Of a stretch of DNA of 64,000 nucleotides, positions 22,821 through 33,178 are shown in pieces. The notes below the pieces were generated by a model. It was not told the origin of the DNA. It saw only the letters and a list, made by a program, of their open reading frames with translations, and ran no database searches. The translations under genes and the position numbers were made by a program. Origin of the DNA: Isoperla grammatica (lineage: Eukaryota > Arthropoda > Insecta > Plecoptera > Perlodidae); contig OX246743.1 in the NCBI GenBank assembly GCA_945910005.1, positions 9,108,736 through 9,172,735 of the forward strand, written 5' to 3'. Numbering within the stretch: the first letter of the stretch is position 1; each line of letters starts with the position of its first letter.

Positions 22821-24339
22821 TGTAACGTCCGTTTTGTTGTGGCGCGGCCACACGCCGCTATCCGGCCGTTCCTGCGTTCACATCACCCGCCACCCAGACA
22901 CTCTAGTAGTTCCCCTTCGCACCGCGGCAACTACAGCGTTGGGGTAGTTGTCACGGGAGACGATCGAGGCAGGGACAGTGCAGCGCCGACCGGCCAGCGA
23001 TACACACCACGTGTAAGCCGTACGTGCCTGGCCTCTGGGGGGGCGTTTCTCGGGCGACGCCCCGTTGTTGTTCCGTGGTACTCTGTTACACCCAGGCTTT
23101 GGTGAGTTAGTTTTCCTTGTTTTCCTCGTTCTGTTTGAGTACGATTGTATGGCCTACCGGCCAGTGGGCCTACGCTTGTCCGACCTAGTTCTAGCCGGAA
23201 TTTCTGTTCCTGTGCCTTGACAGGGTCGTAGAAGGGGGCTACCTCCTAGTCGCGGACGGTCTACGTCCTGCGGGGTGATGTCCACGTCCTGGTCCGGGTC
23301 AACCGCCTAGCCAAGAGCGGGCCTCCGGCGGTCACCTGTTCGAGCCCTGGAGGGGGGGAGTACGTCCACTCCTGGATGATCCACCAACTTACCAGGTTAT
23401 CCGTGCGCACCGCCTAAATTTATCGGTCCCGTTTTGTTCTCGTTTACTTGCGGTTCGCTCCGGCCCTGCCGTGGACTTTCGTCAGTGCAGTTGCGCCCCT
23501 CATGGAACCGGGGTCAAACCCCCCGCCCCATTTTGTTTTGCTATTGGGTGATATAGTGTCGCCCGTCCACATCGACGAACGATTAGCATTTAAGTGCCAC
23601 TATTGTATTGTATTATTGTATATGTATTTTTGTATATCATATGTCTGTGCTGCGCACTTTGTTTATAACGGAGGTACTGGTGTACTAATTAAGTTTATAA
23701 CGGTGGTGCTGGTGGACGAACGATTAGCATTTAAGTGCCACTTTTGTATTGTATTATTGTATGTATTTTTGGTATATCATGTCTGTGCTGCGCACTTTGT
23801 TTATAACGGAGGTACTGGTGTACTAATTAAGTTTATAACGGTAGTGCTGGTGGGTCAAGACTCATGAGACCATAGTCGCCCACGCCTTTGTTGAATTTAC
23901 TTTAATCTGGGGAGCGTGATAGTGCATATGGTGAAACATTTTTTTGTATTGTGTTATCAACAGTCAGAGGGGGCCTGTCCCCGAAACACATGAAGGGTGT
24001 GACCGTTATATTGTGTAATTTTGTGTCAGGTGTGTAATCGCCAATCACCTCTCGGAGTTGCTAGGCATTCACCCTGCTGTGTATATCTTCCTTCTAAATA
24101 AACATACTTCACCGCTGCCCTGAGCTTCGGTCTACCGGGACTAACCTTTGGCACGATCGTTCCTTCGTTCTTCCCTCAGTCGCTGCCTAGTCCTGGGAAA
24201 TTTTCTTTCAGGAAGAACGTGGAGCCCGAATATTTTATTACCACACCCACACCCCCACCCTCAATTGTTATTGTTCGACTTCTGGCCCACGCCCTTCTTC
24301 ACTGCAGCTATGCCAGGGCGGTGATCGGGGGGTGTTACA
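22821..24339 (+). repeat. 3' LTR
   Basis: 1519 bp, offset 6025 from the 5' LTR. It has the same internal 141-bp duplication (from about 23575) and AATAAA at 24097-24102. Differences from the 5' LTR seen by eye are single substitutions, for example GCTATCC for GTTATCC near 22859 and TAGAAGG for TAGTAGG near 23230. Confidence 0.95.
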
Positions 24340-24404
24340 ATGGGTTTTGAACCCCAGACCTCAAGTATTCGAAGCTACGACGTTACTGCGTACGCCGTGC
24401 CAGC
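24340..24404 (-). other. tRNA-like Pol III module h, separated from its T-run
   Basis: Minus-strand A-box-like site (24386-24397) and degenerate B-box (24343-24353). The T10 run that ends this module in other copies is at 16773-16782, now 7.5 kb away across the retrotransposon. The element entered just downstream of the B-box with respect to the tRNA-like transcript. Confidence 0.55.
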
Positions 24405-24578
24405 CGATAGAAATTGCCTCGCTTACACTGGTAAATAACACACTGCTCTCAATGTATGCAGGTAGGAATCTCATTGTATCTCTATTCATTCTTAGTGTAA
24501 TTGTAACTCCAAATATAGATAGATTTCCAAAAAGAGGCTTTCATTGGATTTAAAAAATATCCAAGAATATGATCTGAT
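24340..24578 (-). repeat. Spacer module 4, right part
   Basis: Continues the split spacer from its ATGG target duplication to the standard GATCTGAT junction with array 5. It includes most of tRNA-like module h. Confidence 0.9.
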
Positions 24579-27500
24579 CGCAAGTATGAAGGTGTGACGA
24601 GAGCCACATTGGGGAGATTGTTAGGCGTTTTGATTGCAAAGAGGGCCGCAAGTATGGTGGAGTGACGAGAGCCATATTGGGGAGATTGTAAGGCGCTTGG
24701 ATTGCAAAGAGGGCCGCAAGAATGGCGGAGTGGCGAGATCCCACATCGGGGAGATTGTTAGGCGTTTTGATTGCAAAGAGGGCCGCAAGTATGGCGGTGT
24801 GACGAGAGCCACATTGGGGAGATTGCAAGGCGCTTGGATTGCAAAGAGGGCCGCAAGTATGACGGAGTGGCGAAAGCCACATTGGAGAGATTGTTAGGCG
24901 CTTGGATTGCAATGAGGGCCGCAAGTATGGCGGTGTGACGAGAGCCACATTGGGGAGATTGTAAGGCGCTTGGATTGCAAAGAGGGCCGCAAGTATGGCG
25001 GTGTGACGAGAGCCACATTGAGAAGACCGTAAGGCGCTTGGATTTTAAAGAGGGCCGCAAGTATGACCGAGTGACGAGAGCCACATTGGGGAGATTGTAA
25101 GGCGCTTGGATTGCAAAGAGGACCGCAAGTATGACGGTGTGACGAGAGCCACATTGGGGGGATTGTGAGGCGTTTTGTTTGCATAGAGGGCCGCAAGTAT
25201 AATAGAGTGACGAGAGCCACATTGGGGAGATTGTTAGGCGCTTGGATTGCAAAGAGGGCCGCAAGTATGACGGAGTGGCGAGAGCCACATTAGGGAGATA
25301 GTTAGGTGCTTGGATTGCAAAGAGGGCCGCGAGTATGGCGGTGTGACGAGAGCCACATTTGGGAGATTGTAAGGCGCTTGGATTGCAAAGAGGGCCGCAA
25401 GTATGACGGAGTGACGAGAGCCACATTGGAGAGATTGTAAGGCGCTTGGATTGCAAAGAGGGCCGCAAGTATGGCGGTGTGACGAGAGCCACATTGGAGA
25501 GATTGTAAGGCGCTTGGATTGCAAAGAGGGCCGCAAGTATGACGGAGTGACGAGAGCCACATTGGAGAGATTGTTAGGCGCCTGGATTGCAAAGAGGGCC
25601 GCAAGAGTGACGGAGTAAAAGTGCCACATTGTGGAGATTGTAAGGCGATTGTGAGGCGCTCTGATTGCAAAGAGGGCCGCAAGTATGGCGGTGTGACGAG
25701 AGCCACATTGGAGAGATTGTAAGGCGCTTGGAATGCAAAGAGGGCCGCAAGTATGGCGGTGTGACGAGAGCCAAATTGGGGAGATTGTAAGGCGCTTCGA
25801 TTGCAAAGAGGGCCGCAAGTATGACCGAGTGACGGGAGCCACATTCGGGAGATTGTTAGGCGCTTGGATTGCAAAGAGGGCCGCAAGTATGGCGGAGTGG
25901 CGAGAGCCACATTAGGGAGATGTAAGGCACTTGGATTGCAAAGAGGGCCGCAAGTATGGTGAAGTGACGAGAGCCACATTGGGGAGATTGTTAGACGCTT
26001 GGATTAAAAAGAGGGCCGCAAGAATGGCGAAGTGGCGAGATTGTTAGGCGCTTGGATTACAAAGAGGGCCGCAAGTATGACGGAGTGCCGAGAGCCACAT
26101 TGGGGAGATGCTATGCGTTTTGATTGCAAAGAGGGCCGCAAGTATGACGGAGTGACGAGAGCCACATTGGGGAGTTTGCTAGGCGCTTGGATTGCAATGA
26201 GGGCCGCAAGTATGACGGAGTGACGAGAGCCACATTGGGGAGTTTGTTAGGCGCTTGGATTGCAAAGAGGGCCGCAAGTATAGTGGAGTGACGAGAGCCA
26301 CATTGGGGAGATTGTAAGGCACTTGGATTGCAAAGAGGGCCGCAAGTATGACGGAGTGGCGAGAGCCACATAAGGGAGATTGTTAGGCGCTTGGATTGCA
26401 AAGAGGGCCGCAAGTATGGTGGAGTGACGAGAGCCACATTGGGGAGATTGTTAGGCGCTTGGATTGCAAATAGGGCCGCAAGTTTAACGGTGTGACGAGA
26501 GCCACATTGGGGAGATTGTTAGGCGCTTGGATTGCAAAGAGGGCCGCAAGTATGACGGAGTGGCGAGAGCCGCATCGGGGAGATAATAAGGCGCTCTGAT
26601 TGCAAACAGGGCCGCAAGTATGGTGGAGTGACGAGAGAGACATTGGGGAGATTGTAAGGCGCTTGGATTGCAAAAGAGGGCCGCAAGTATGGCGGAGTGG
26701 CGAGAGCCACATTGGGGAGATTTAAGGCACTTGGATTGTAAAGAGGGCCGCAAGTATAGTGGAGTGCCGAGAGCCACATTGGGGAGATTGTTAGGCGTTT
26801 TGATTGCAAAGAGGGCCGCAAGTATGGTGGAGTGACCAAAGCCATATTGGGGAGATTGTTAGACGCTTGGATTAAAAAGAGGGCCGCAAGAATGGCGAAG
26901 TGGCGAGATTGTAAGGCGCTTGGATTACAAAGAGGGCCGCAAGTATGGCGGAGTGCCGAGAGCCACATTGGGGAGATGCTATGAGTTTTGATTGCAAAGA
27001 GGGCCGCAAGTATGACGGAGTGACAAGAGCCACATTGGGGAGTTTGCTAGGCGCTTGGATTGCAAAGAGGGCCGCAAGTACGACGGAGTGACGAGAGCCA
27101 CATTGGGGAGTTTGTTAGGCGCTTGGATTGCAAAGAGGGCCGCAAGTAAAGTGGAGTGACGAGAGCCACATTGGGGAGATTGTTATGCGCTTGGTTTGAA
27201 AAAGAGGGCCGCAAGTATGACGGAGTGGCGAGAGCCACATTAGGGAGATTGTTAGGCGCTTGGATTGCAAAGAGGGCCGCAAGTATGGCGGAGTGGCGAG
27301 AGCCACATTAGGGAGAATTTAGGCACTTCGATTGCAAAGAGGGCCGCAAGTATGGTGGAGTGACGAGAGCCACATTGGGGAGATTGTTAGGCGCTTAGAT
27401 TGCAAATAGGGCCGCAAGTTTAACGGTGTGACGAGAGCCACATTGGGGAGATTGTTAGGCGCTTGGATTGCAAAGAGGGCCGCAAGAATGACGGTGTGAC

Positions 27501-30493
27501 GAGAGCCACATTGGGGAGATTGTTAGGCACTTGGATTGCAAAGAGGGCCGCAAGAATGACGGTGTGACGAGAGCCACATTGGGGAGATTGTTAGGCGTTT
27601 TGATTGCAAATAGGGCCGCAAGTATGACGGAGTGACGAGATCCACATTGGGGAGTTTGTAAGGCGATTCGATTGCAAAGAGGGCCGCAAGTATGGTGGAG
27701 TGACGAGAGCCCCATTGGGGAGATTGTTAGGCGCTTGGATTGCAAAGAGGGCCGCAAGTATGACGGAGTGGCGAGAGCCGCATCGGGGAGATAATAAGGC
27801 GCTCTGATTGCAAAGAGGGCCGCAAGTATGGTGGAGTGACGAGAGAGACATTGGGGAGATTGTTAGGCGCTTGGCTTGCAAAAGAGGGCCGCAAGTATGG
27901 CGAAGTGGCGAGAGCCACATTGGGGAGATTTAAGGCACTTGGATTGTAAAGAGGGCCGCAAGTATGGTGGAGTGCCGAGAGCCACATAAGGGAGATTGTT
28001 AGGCGTTTTGATTGCAAAGAGGGCCGCAAGTATGGTGGAGTGACGAGAGCCATATTGGGGAGATTGTAAGGAAAGAGGGCCGCAAGTATGGCGGAGTGAC
28101 GAGCGCCACATCGGGGAGATTGTTAGGCACTTGGATTAAAGAAGGCCGCAAGTATGAAGGTGTGACGAGAGCCACATTGGTGAGATTGTTAGGCGTTTTG
28201 ATTGCAAAGAGGGCCGCAAGTATGAAGGTGTGACAAGAGCCACATTGGGGAGATTGTTAGGCGTTTTGATTGGAGCCACATCGGGGAGATTGTAAGGCGC
28301 TCTGATTGCAAAGAGGGCCGCAAGTATGACGGAGTAACGAGAGCCACATTGGGGAGATGGTAAAGCGATTGTTAGGCGCTCTGATTTCAAAATGGGCCGC
28401 GAGTATGGCGGTGTGACGAGAGCCACATTGGGGAGATTGTAAGGCGCTTGGATTGCAAAGAGGGCCGCAAGTATGACCGAGTGACGAGAGCCACATTGGG
28501 GAGATTGTTAGGCGCTTGGATTGCAAAGAGGGCCGCAAGTATGGCGGTGTGACGAGAGCCACATTGGGGAGATTGTAGGCGCTTGGATTGCAAAGAGGGC
28601 CGCAAGGATGACCGAGTGACGAGAGCCACATTGGGGAGATTGTTAGGCGCTTGGATTGAAAAGAGGGCCGCAAGTATGGCGGAGTGGCGAGAGCCACATT
28701 AGGGAGATGTTAGGCACTTGGATTGCAAAGAGGGCCGCAAGTATGGTGGAGTGACGAGAGCCACATTGGGGAGATTGTTAGGCGCTTGGATTGCAAAGAG
28801 GGCCGCAAGTATGGTGGAGTGACGAGAGCCACATTGGGGAGATTGTTAGCCGCTTGGATTGCAAAGAGGGCCGCAAGTATGACGGAGTGGCGAGAGCAAC
28901 ACTGGGGAGATTGTTAGACGCTTGGATTGAAAAGAGGGCCGCAAGTATGACGGAGTGGTGAGAGCCCCACTGGGGAGATTGTTAGGCGCTTTGATTGCAA
29001 AGAGGGCCGTAAGTATGACGGAGTGGCGAGAGCCGCATCGGGGAGATAATTAGGCGCTTGGATTGCAAAGAGGGCCGCGAGTATGGCGGTGTGACGAGAG
29101 CCACATTGGGGAGATTGTTAGGCGCTTGGATTGCAAAGAGGGCCGCTAGTATGGCGGAGTGACGAGAGCCACATCGGGGAGATTGTTAGACGCTTGGATT
29201 AAAAAGAGGGCCGCACGAATGGCGAAGTGGCGAGATTGTTAGGCGCTTGGAATACAAAGAGGGCCGCAAGTATGACGGAGTGCCGAGAGCCACATTGGGG
29301 AGATGCTATACGTTTTGATTGCAAAGAGGGCCGCAAGTATGACGGAGTGACGAGAACCACATTGAGGAGTTTGTTAGGCGATGAATTGCAAACAGGGCCG
29401 CAAGTATGACGGAGTGGCGAGAGCCAAAATAGGGAGATTGTTAGGCGCTTGGATTGCAAAGAGGACCGCAAGTATGGCGGTGTGACGAGAGCTACATTGA
29501 GGAGATTGTTAGGCGCTTGGATTGCAAAGAGGGCCGCAAGTATGGCGGAGTGGCAAGAGCCACATTAGGGAGATTGTTAGGCGCTGGGATTGCAAAGAGG
29601 GCCGCAAGTATGGCGAAGTGGCGAGAGCCACATTAGGGAGATGTTAGGCACTTGGATTGCAAAGAGGGCCGCAAGTATGGTGGAGTGATGAGAGCCACAT
29701 TGGGGAGATTGTTAGGCGCTTGGATTGCAAAGAGGGCCGCAAGTATGACGGAGTGACGAGAGCCACATTGGGGAGTTTGTAAGGCGCTTGGATTGCAAAG
29801 AGGGCCGCAAGTATGGTGGAGTGACGAGAGCCACATTGGGGAGATTGGTTAGGCGCTTAGATTGCAAAGAGGGCCGCAAGTATGACGGAGTGGCGAGAGC
29901 CACATTAGGGAGATTGTTAGGAACTTGGATTGCAAAGAGGGCCGCAAGTATGGCAAAGTGGCGAGAGCCACATTAGGCACTTGGATTGCCAAGAGGGCCG
30001 CAAGTATGGTGGAGTGACGAGAGCCACATTGGGGAGATTGTTAGGCGCTAGGATTGCAAACAGGGCCGCAAGTATGACGGAGTGGCGAGAGCCAAAATAG
30101 GGAGATTGTTAGGCGCTTGGATTGCAAAGAGGACCGCAAGTATGGCGGTGTGACGAGAGCTACATTGAGGAGATTGTTAGGCGCTTGGATTGCAAAGAGG
30201 GCCGCAAGTATGGCGGAGTGGCAAGAGCCACATTAGGGAGATTGTTAGGCGCTGGGATTGCAAAGAGGGCCGCAAGTATGGCGGTGTGCGAAAGCCACAT
30301 ATGGGTGATATTTAGGCGCTTGGATTGCAAAGAGGGCCGCAAGTATGACGGAGTGGCGAGGCCACACTGGAAAGATTGTAAGGCGCTTGGATTGCAAAGA
30401 GGGCCGCAAGTATGACGGAGTGGCGAGAGCCACATTGGAGAGATTGTTAGGCGCTTGGATTGCAAAGAGGGCCGCAAGTATGGCGGTGTGACG
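24579..30493. repeat. 68-bp satellite, array 5
   Basis: About 87 monomers. The left part copies arrays 3 and 4 (24758-25492 matches 11323-12057 once the LTR insertion is subtracted). Near the right end a block at about 29450-29600 recurs at about 30115-30260 (offset 668), marked by GAGGACCGCAAG and AGCTACATTGAGG. The right end differs from the other arrays: it joins GAAATTCTTCGATTATGC, the tail of the large spacer element, at about 30493. Confidence 0.95.
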
Positions 30494-30727
30494 AAATTCT
30501 TCGATTATGCTCTTCTGAGACAAAATTTGAAATTTTGTTCCCCTGTATCTCTGGAAGTATGACCCCCAGCATATTTTCATTTTCAGGAAGTCTAGATAAT
30601 TAACGCAAAAAAAATAAAAAAAATACAGAACAAAATTTGGACCACACGTTTTTTAGCTACGAGCGTTTGAAAAAATAATTTCCCCTTAGTAAAACCCTTC
30701 TCAACTTTGCTGCTCTGAATATGGAAG

Positions 30728-30810
30728 AAAAACATCGTGGTGGTAACGGGTCTCGAACCCCGGATCTCTAAAACACTAATCCACGACGCTACCGCGTACG
30801 CCATGCCTCA
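30728..30810 (-). other. tRNA-like Pol III module i
   Basis: Minus-strand A-box TGGCGTACGCGG (30792-30803), B-box GGTTCGAGACC (30749-30759) and a T5 run (30728-30732). Confidence 0.6.
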
Positions 30811-30999
30811 CGATGGAAGTTGGAACGCTTGGACTGGTATAGATAACACACGGCTCTCAATGTATGCATGTAACGAAACATATATGGATTTACGAACAGA
30901 AGGTCTCATTGGATTTTAAAAATATCCATGAGAATACGATCTAAAAATAAAACCGCCGCAAATTGAGATATAAATGATATAAATGTGTGAATAAGGTGG

Positions 31000-31083
31000 A
31001 AAAAAAAATTTGGGGGTAATAGGTTTCGAACCCCAGACCTCAAGTATTCGAAGCTACGATGTTACCGCATACGCCGTGCCAGC
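31000..31083 (-). other. tRNA-like Pol III module j
   Basis: Minus-strand A-box-like CGGCGTATGCGG (31065-31076), B-box GGTTCGAAACC (31022-31032, an exact consensus match here) and a T9 run (31000-31008). Confidence 0.6.
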
Positions 31084-32082
31084 CGATAGAAATTGCCGCG
31101 CTTACACTGGTAAATAACACACTGCTCTCAATGTATGCAGGTATGATTCTCATTGTATCTCTATTCATTCTTAGTGTAATTGTAACTCCAAATATAGATA
31201 GATTTCCAAAAAGAGGCGTCATTGGATTTAAAAAATATCCAAGAATATGATCTGATGTAAAAAATTTCCAAAAATTGAAAAAAATTGTTGAAGCCATTTT
31301 TTTTTCTAAGTCCAAAAAATGAGTTTTAACACATGATCTTTTTGAATTTGCATTAAATAGATCTTGACCCCGTGATCGCGAAACTGTAAGCAGTTTTTGG
31401 TGGAAACCAACCGTTTGTCTGTAAAAAAAATAATGAATATTCACCTCGATTCTTCTTATTGTAATTGAAACTCCAAATATGGATGGATTTACGAACTGAT
31501 GGTCTTACAGGATGCAAAAAGTATTAAAGAATGCGATCTGATCATGAAAACTGCAGAAATTGCAAAAAACGTTTTTAAGCCGTTTTGCAATCAAGGCTTC
31601 TCAGATTTTCCCTTCTCATATTTTCAATTTTCACACTTTGTCTTTTTATGATCGCATTCAATTGATGTTGACTACGTGAACGCGAAACTGTAAACCGTTT
31701 TTTGCGGAAACGAACAGTTTGGCTGTAAAAAATTAATCTTTATTCAACTCGATACCTTCTTATTGTAATTGTAACTCCAAATATACATGGATTTACTAAC
31801 TGAGGGTCTCATTGGATTATTAATGTATCAGAGAATACGATCTGATGATAAAAACTCTAAAAAATGAAAAAAAAAATTGAAGCTGTTTGTTTTTTCTAAG
31901 TCGAAAAATCCTGTTTCTACACCTTGTCAGTTTAAAATCGCATTCGATAGATGTTGACCACGTGAATGCAAAACCGCACGCGTTTTCGGCAAAAACGAGC
32001 AATACGACCGTTAAAAAATAAACCGTGTCTAAAGCGGCTCCATGCACATTGATGTATTGATATAACTGTGTGAATATGGATG

Positions 32083-32165
32083 AAAAAAAAGAGTAATGGT
32101 GAGGGGTCTCGAACCCCAGACCTCAAGCATGGTAACCGACGACGCTACTGCATACGCCATAGGCC
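32083..32165 (-). other. tRNA-like Pol III module k
   Basis: Minus-strand A-box-like TGGCGTATGCAG (32148-32159), exact B-box GGTTCGAGACC (32105-32115) and a T8 run (32083-32090). This third module is absent from the short spacers. Confidence 0.6.
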
Positions 32166-33178
32166 ACGATGATACTTCCAGCGCTTACACAGGTACAAAA
32201 CATACTGCTCTCAATGTTGTGCATTGTTTGGGGTATTCAGAAAGCTTATATCATAACCTCCTATAGCCGTCTGAACTCCTGATACACATCCACAGAAAAC
32301 GCAGTTTTGGGACCTAGTAAATTCACGTTGGGAACATGACTGAACAGCCAACATTAAAGCATGTTTCCTGGGCTAACCATGAATCATAGGCAAACCAAAA
32401 CATGCTCAATAAGTACTTTGGGAATGGACAATGTTGAAAATGTAGACATTATTGTCTTTACCCTTTAATCCGTGACGCTACGGTGTGTCAAAAACGAGCT
32501 TAAATACACTGCGTTTTTGAGTTTTTAATTTTTTACAGCTATATTGTTTACTTGGGAGATCTTGAAAATAAAATTCATGGTAGAACTGATAATTTTCTAC
32601 TTTGAAAAAAACCATCGTGTACCTATGTTTGTTGTGAACGACGTCAGGCATCGCCGAAATTTCAAAGGTTTTCTCGTCAAGTTCCACTTTCGGTACCGAT
32701 TGTGGATAAACGGTGGTACCTAGTTAGTCGTAGCGTCGAATTTAGGGTAAGTAAGAATCGTTGGTGACGTAGTATGAGCGTCGGTAGCGTCAGTTTGCAC
32801 TGGTCGTGGTGAGGCGACGCCAACTTTAGGTAACCAAAATAGTAGATTTTTTGAGGTTTTTATTTTTTTACGGGTAAACGGTTAAAGATAGAATTTTTTA
32901 GTTTCCGATTTCTTCTAATTCATCTCTCTTTTGATGTGTTTCGTATTTTTAAAAAAATAAAAAAAATAAAAAATTTCAAAATTCTCCGATTGTGCTCTTC
33001 TGAGACAAAATTTGAAATTTTGGGCGCCTGTATCTCTGTAAGTATTACCCCTTGCATATTTTCATTTTCGGGATGTCAAGATAATTAACGCAAAAAAAAT
33101 AAAAAAAATACAGAAACAAATTTGAACCACACGTTTTTTAGCTACGAGCGCTTGAAAAAATAATTTCCCCTTAGTAAA

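Larger units (their letters stand above)
16796..24339 (+). mobile_element. Full-length Ty3/Gypsy-type LTR retrotransposon
   Basis: A 7544-bp element with LTR, PBS, gag, -1 frameshift, pol (protease, reverse transcriptase, RNase H, integrase), polypurine tract and LTR, in the Gypsy domain order (integrase after RNase H). Both LTRs are 1519 bp and begin TGTAAC and end GTTACA. ATGG occurs just outside each end (16792-16795 and 24340-24343), a 4-bp target duplication; some Gypsy lineages make 4 bp, others 5. By eye I count five LTR differences (for example 16853, 17213), about 0.3 per cent, so the insertion is young. No env-like ORF follows pol. One in-frame stop breaks pol, so this copy is probably non-autonomous, though transcription and trans-mobilisation remain possible. 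Confidence 0.97.
30494..33178 (-). repeat. Long spacer element with three tRNA-like units and a ~1-kb tail
   Basis: The fullest form of the spacer element on this side. In order: about 90 bp of tail end (30494-30583); the ~670-bp spacer module (30584-31253); about 2.6 units of a ~300-bp tandem subrepeat marked by ACTCCAAATAT (31187, 31471, 31763); a third tRNA-like unit; a ~860-bp tail rich in CGTCG words; and from about 33077 the start of a further head-to-tail copy, cut off by array 6 at 33178. The tail matches 50526-51465. I find no coding potential and do not recognise the family. Confidence 0.75.

Noticed and set aside
1..30493. CRISPR array
   Set aside because: Repeats are directly adjacent with no unique spacers, and the surrounding elements are eukaryotic.
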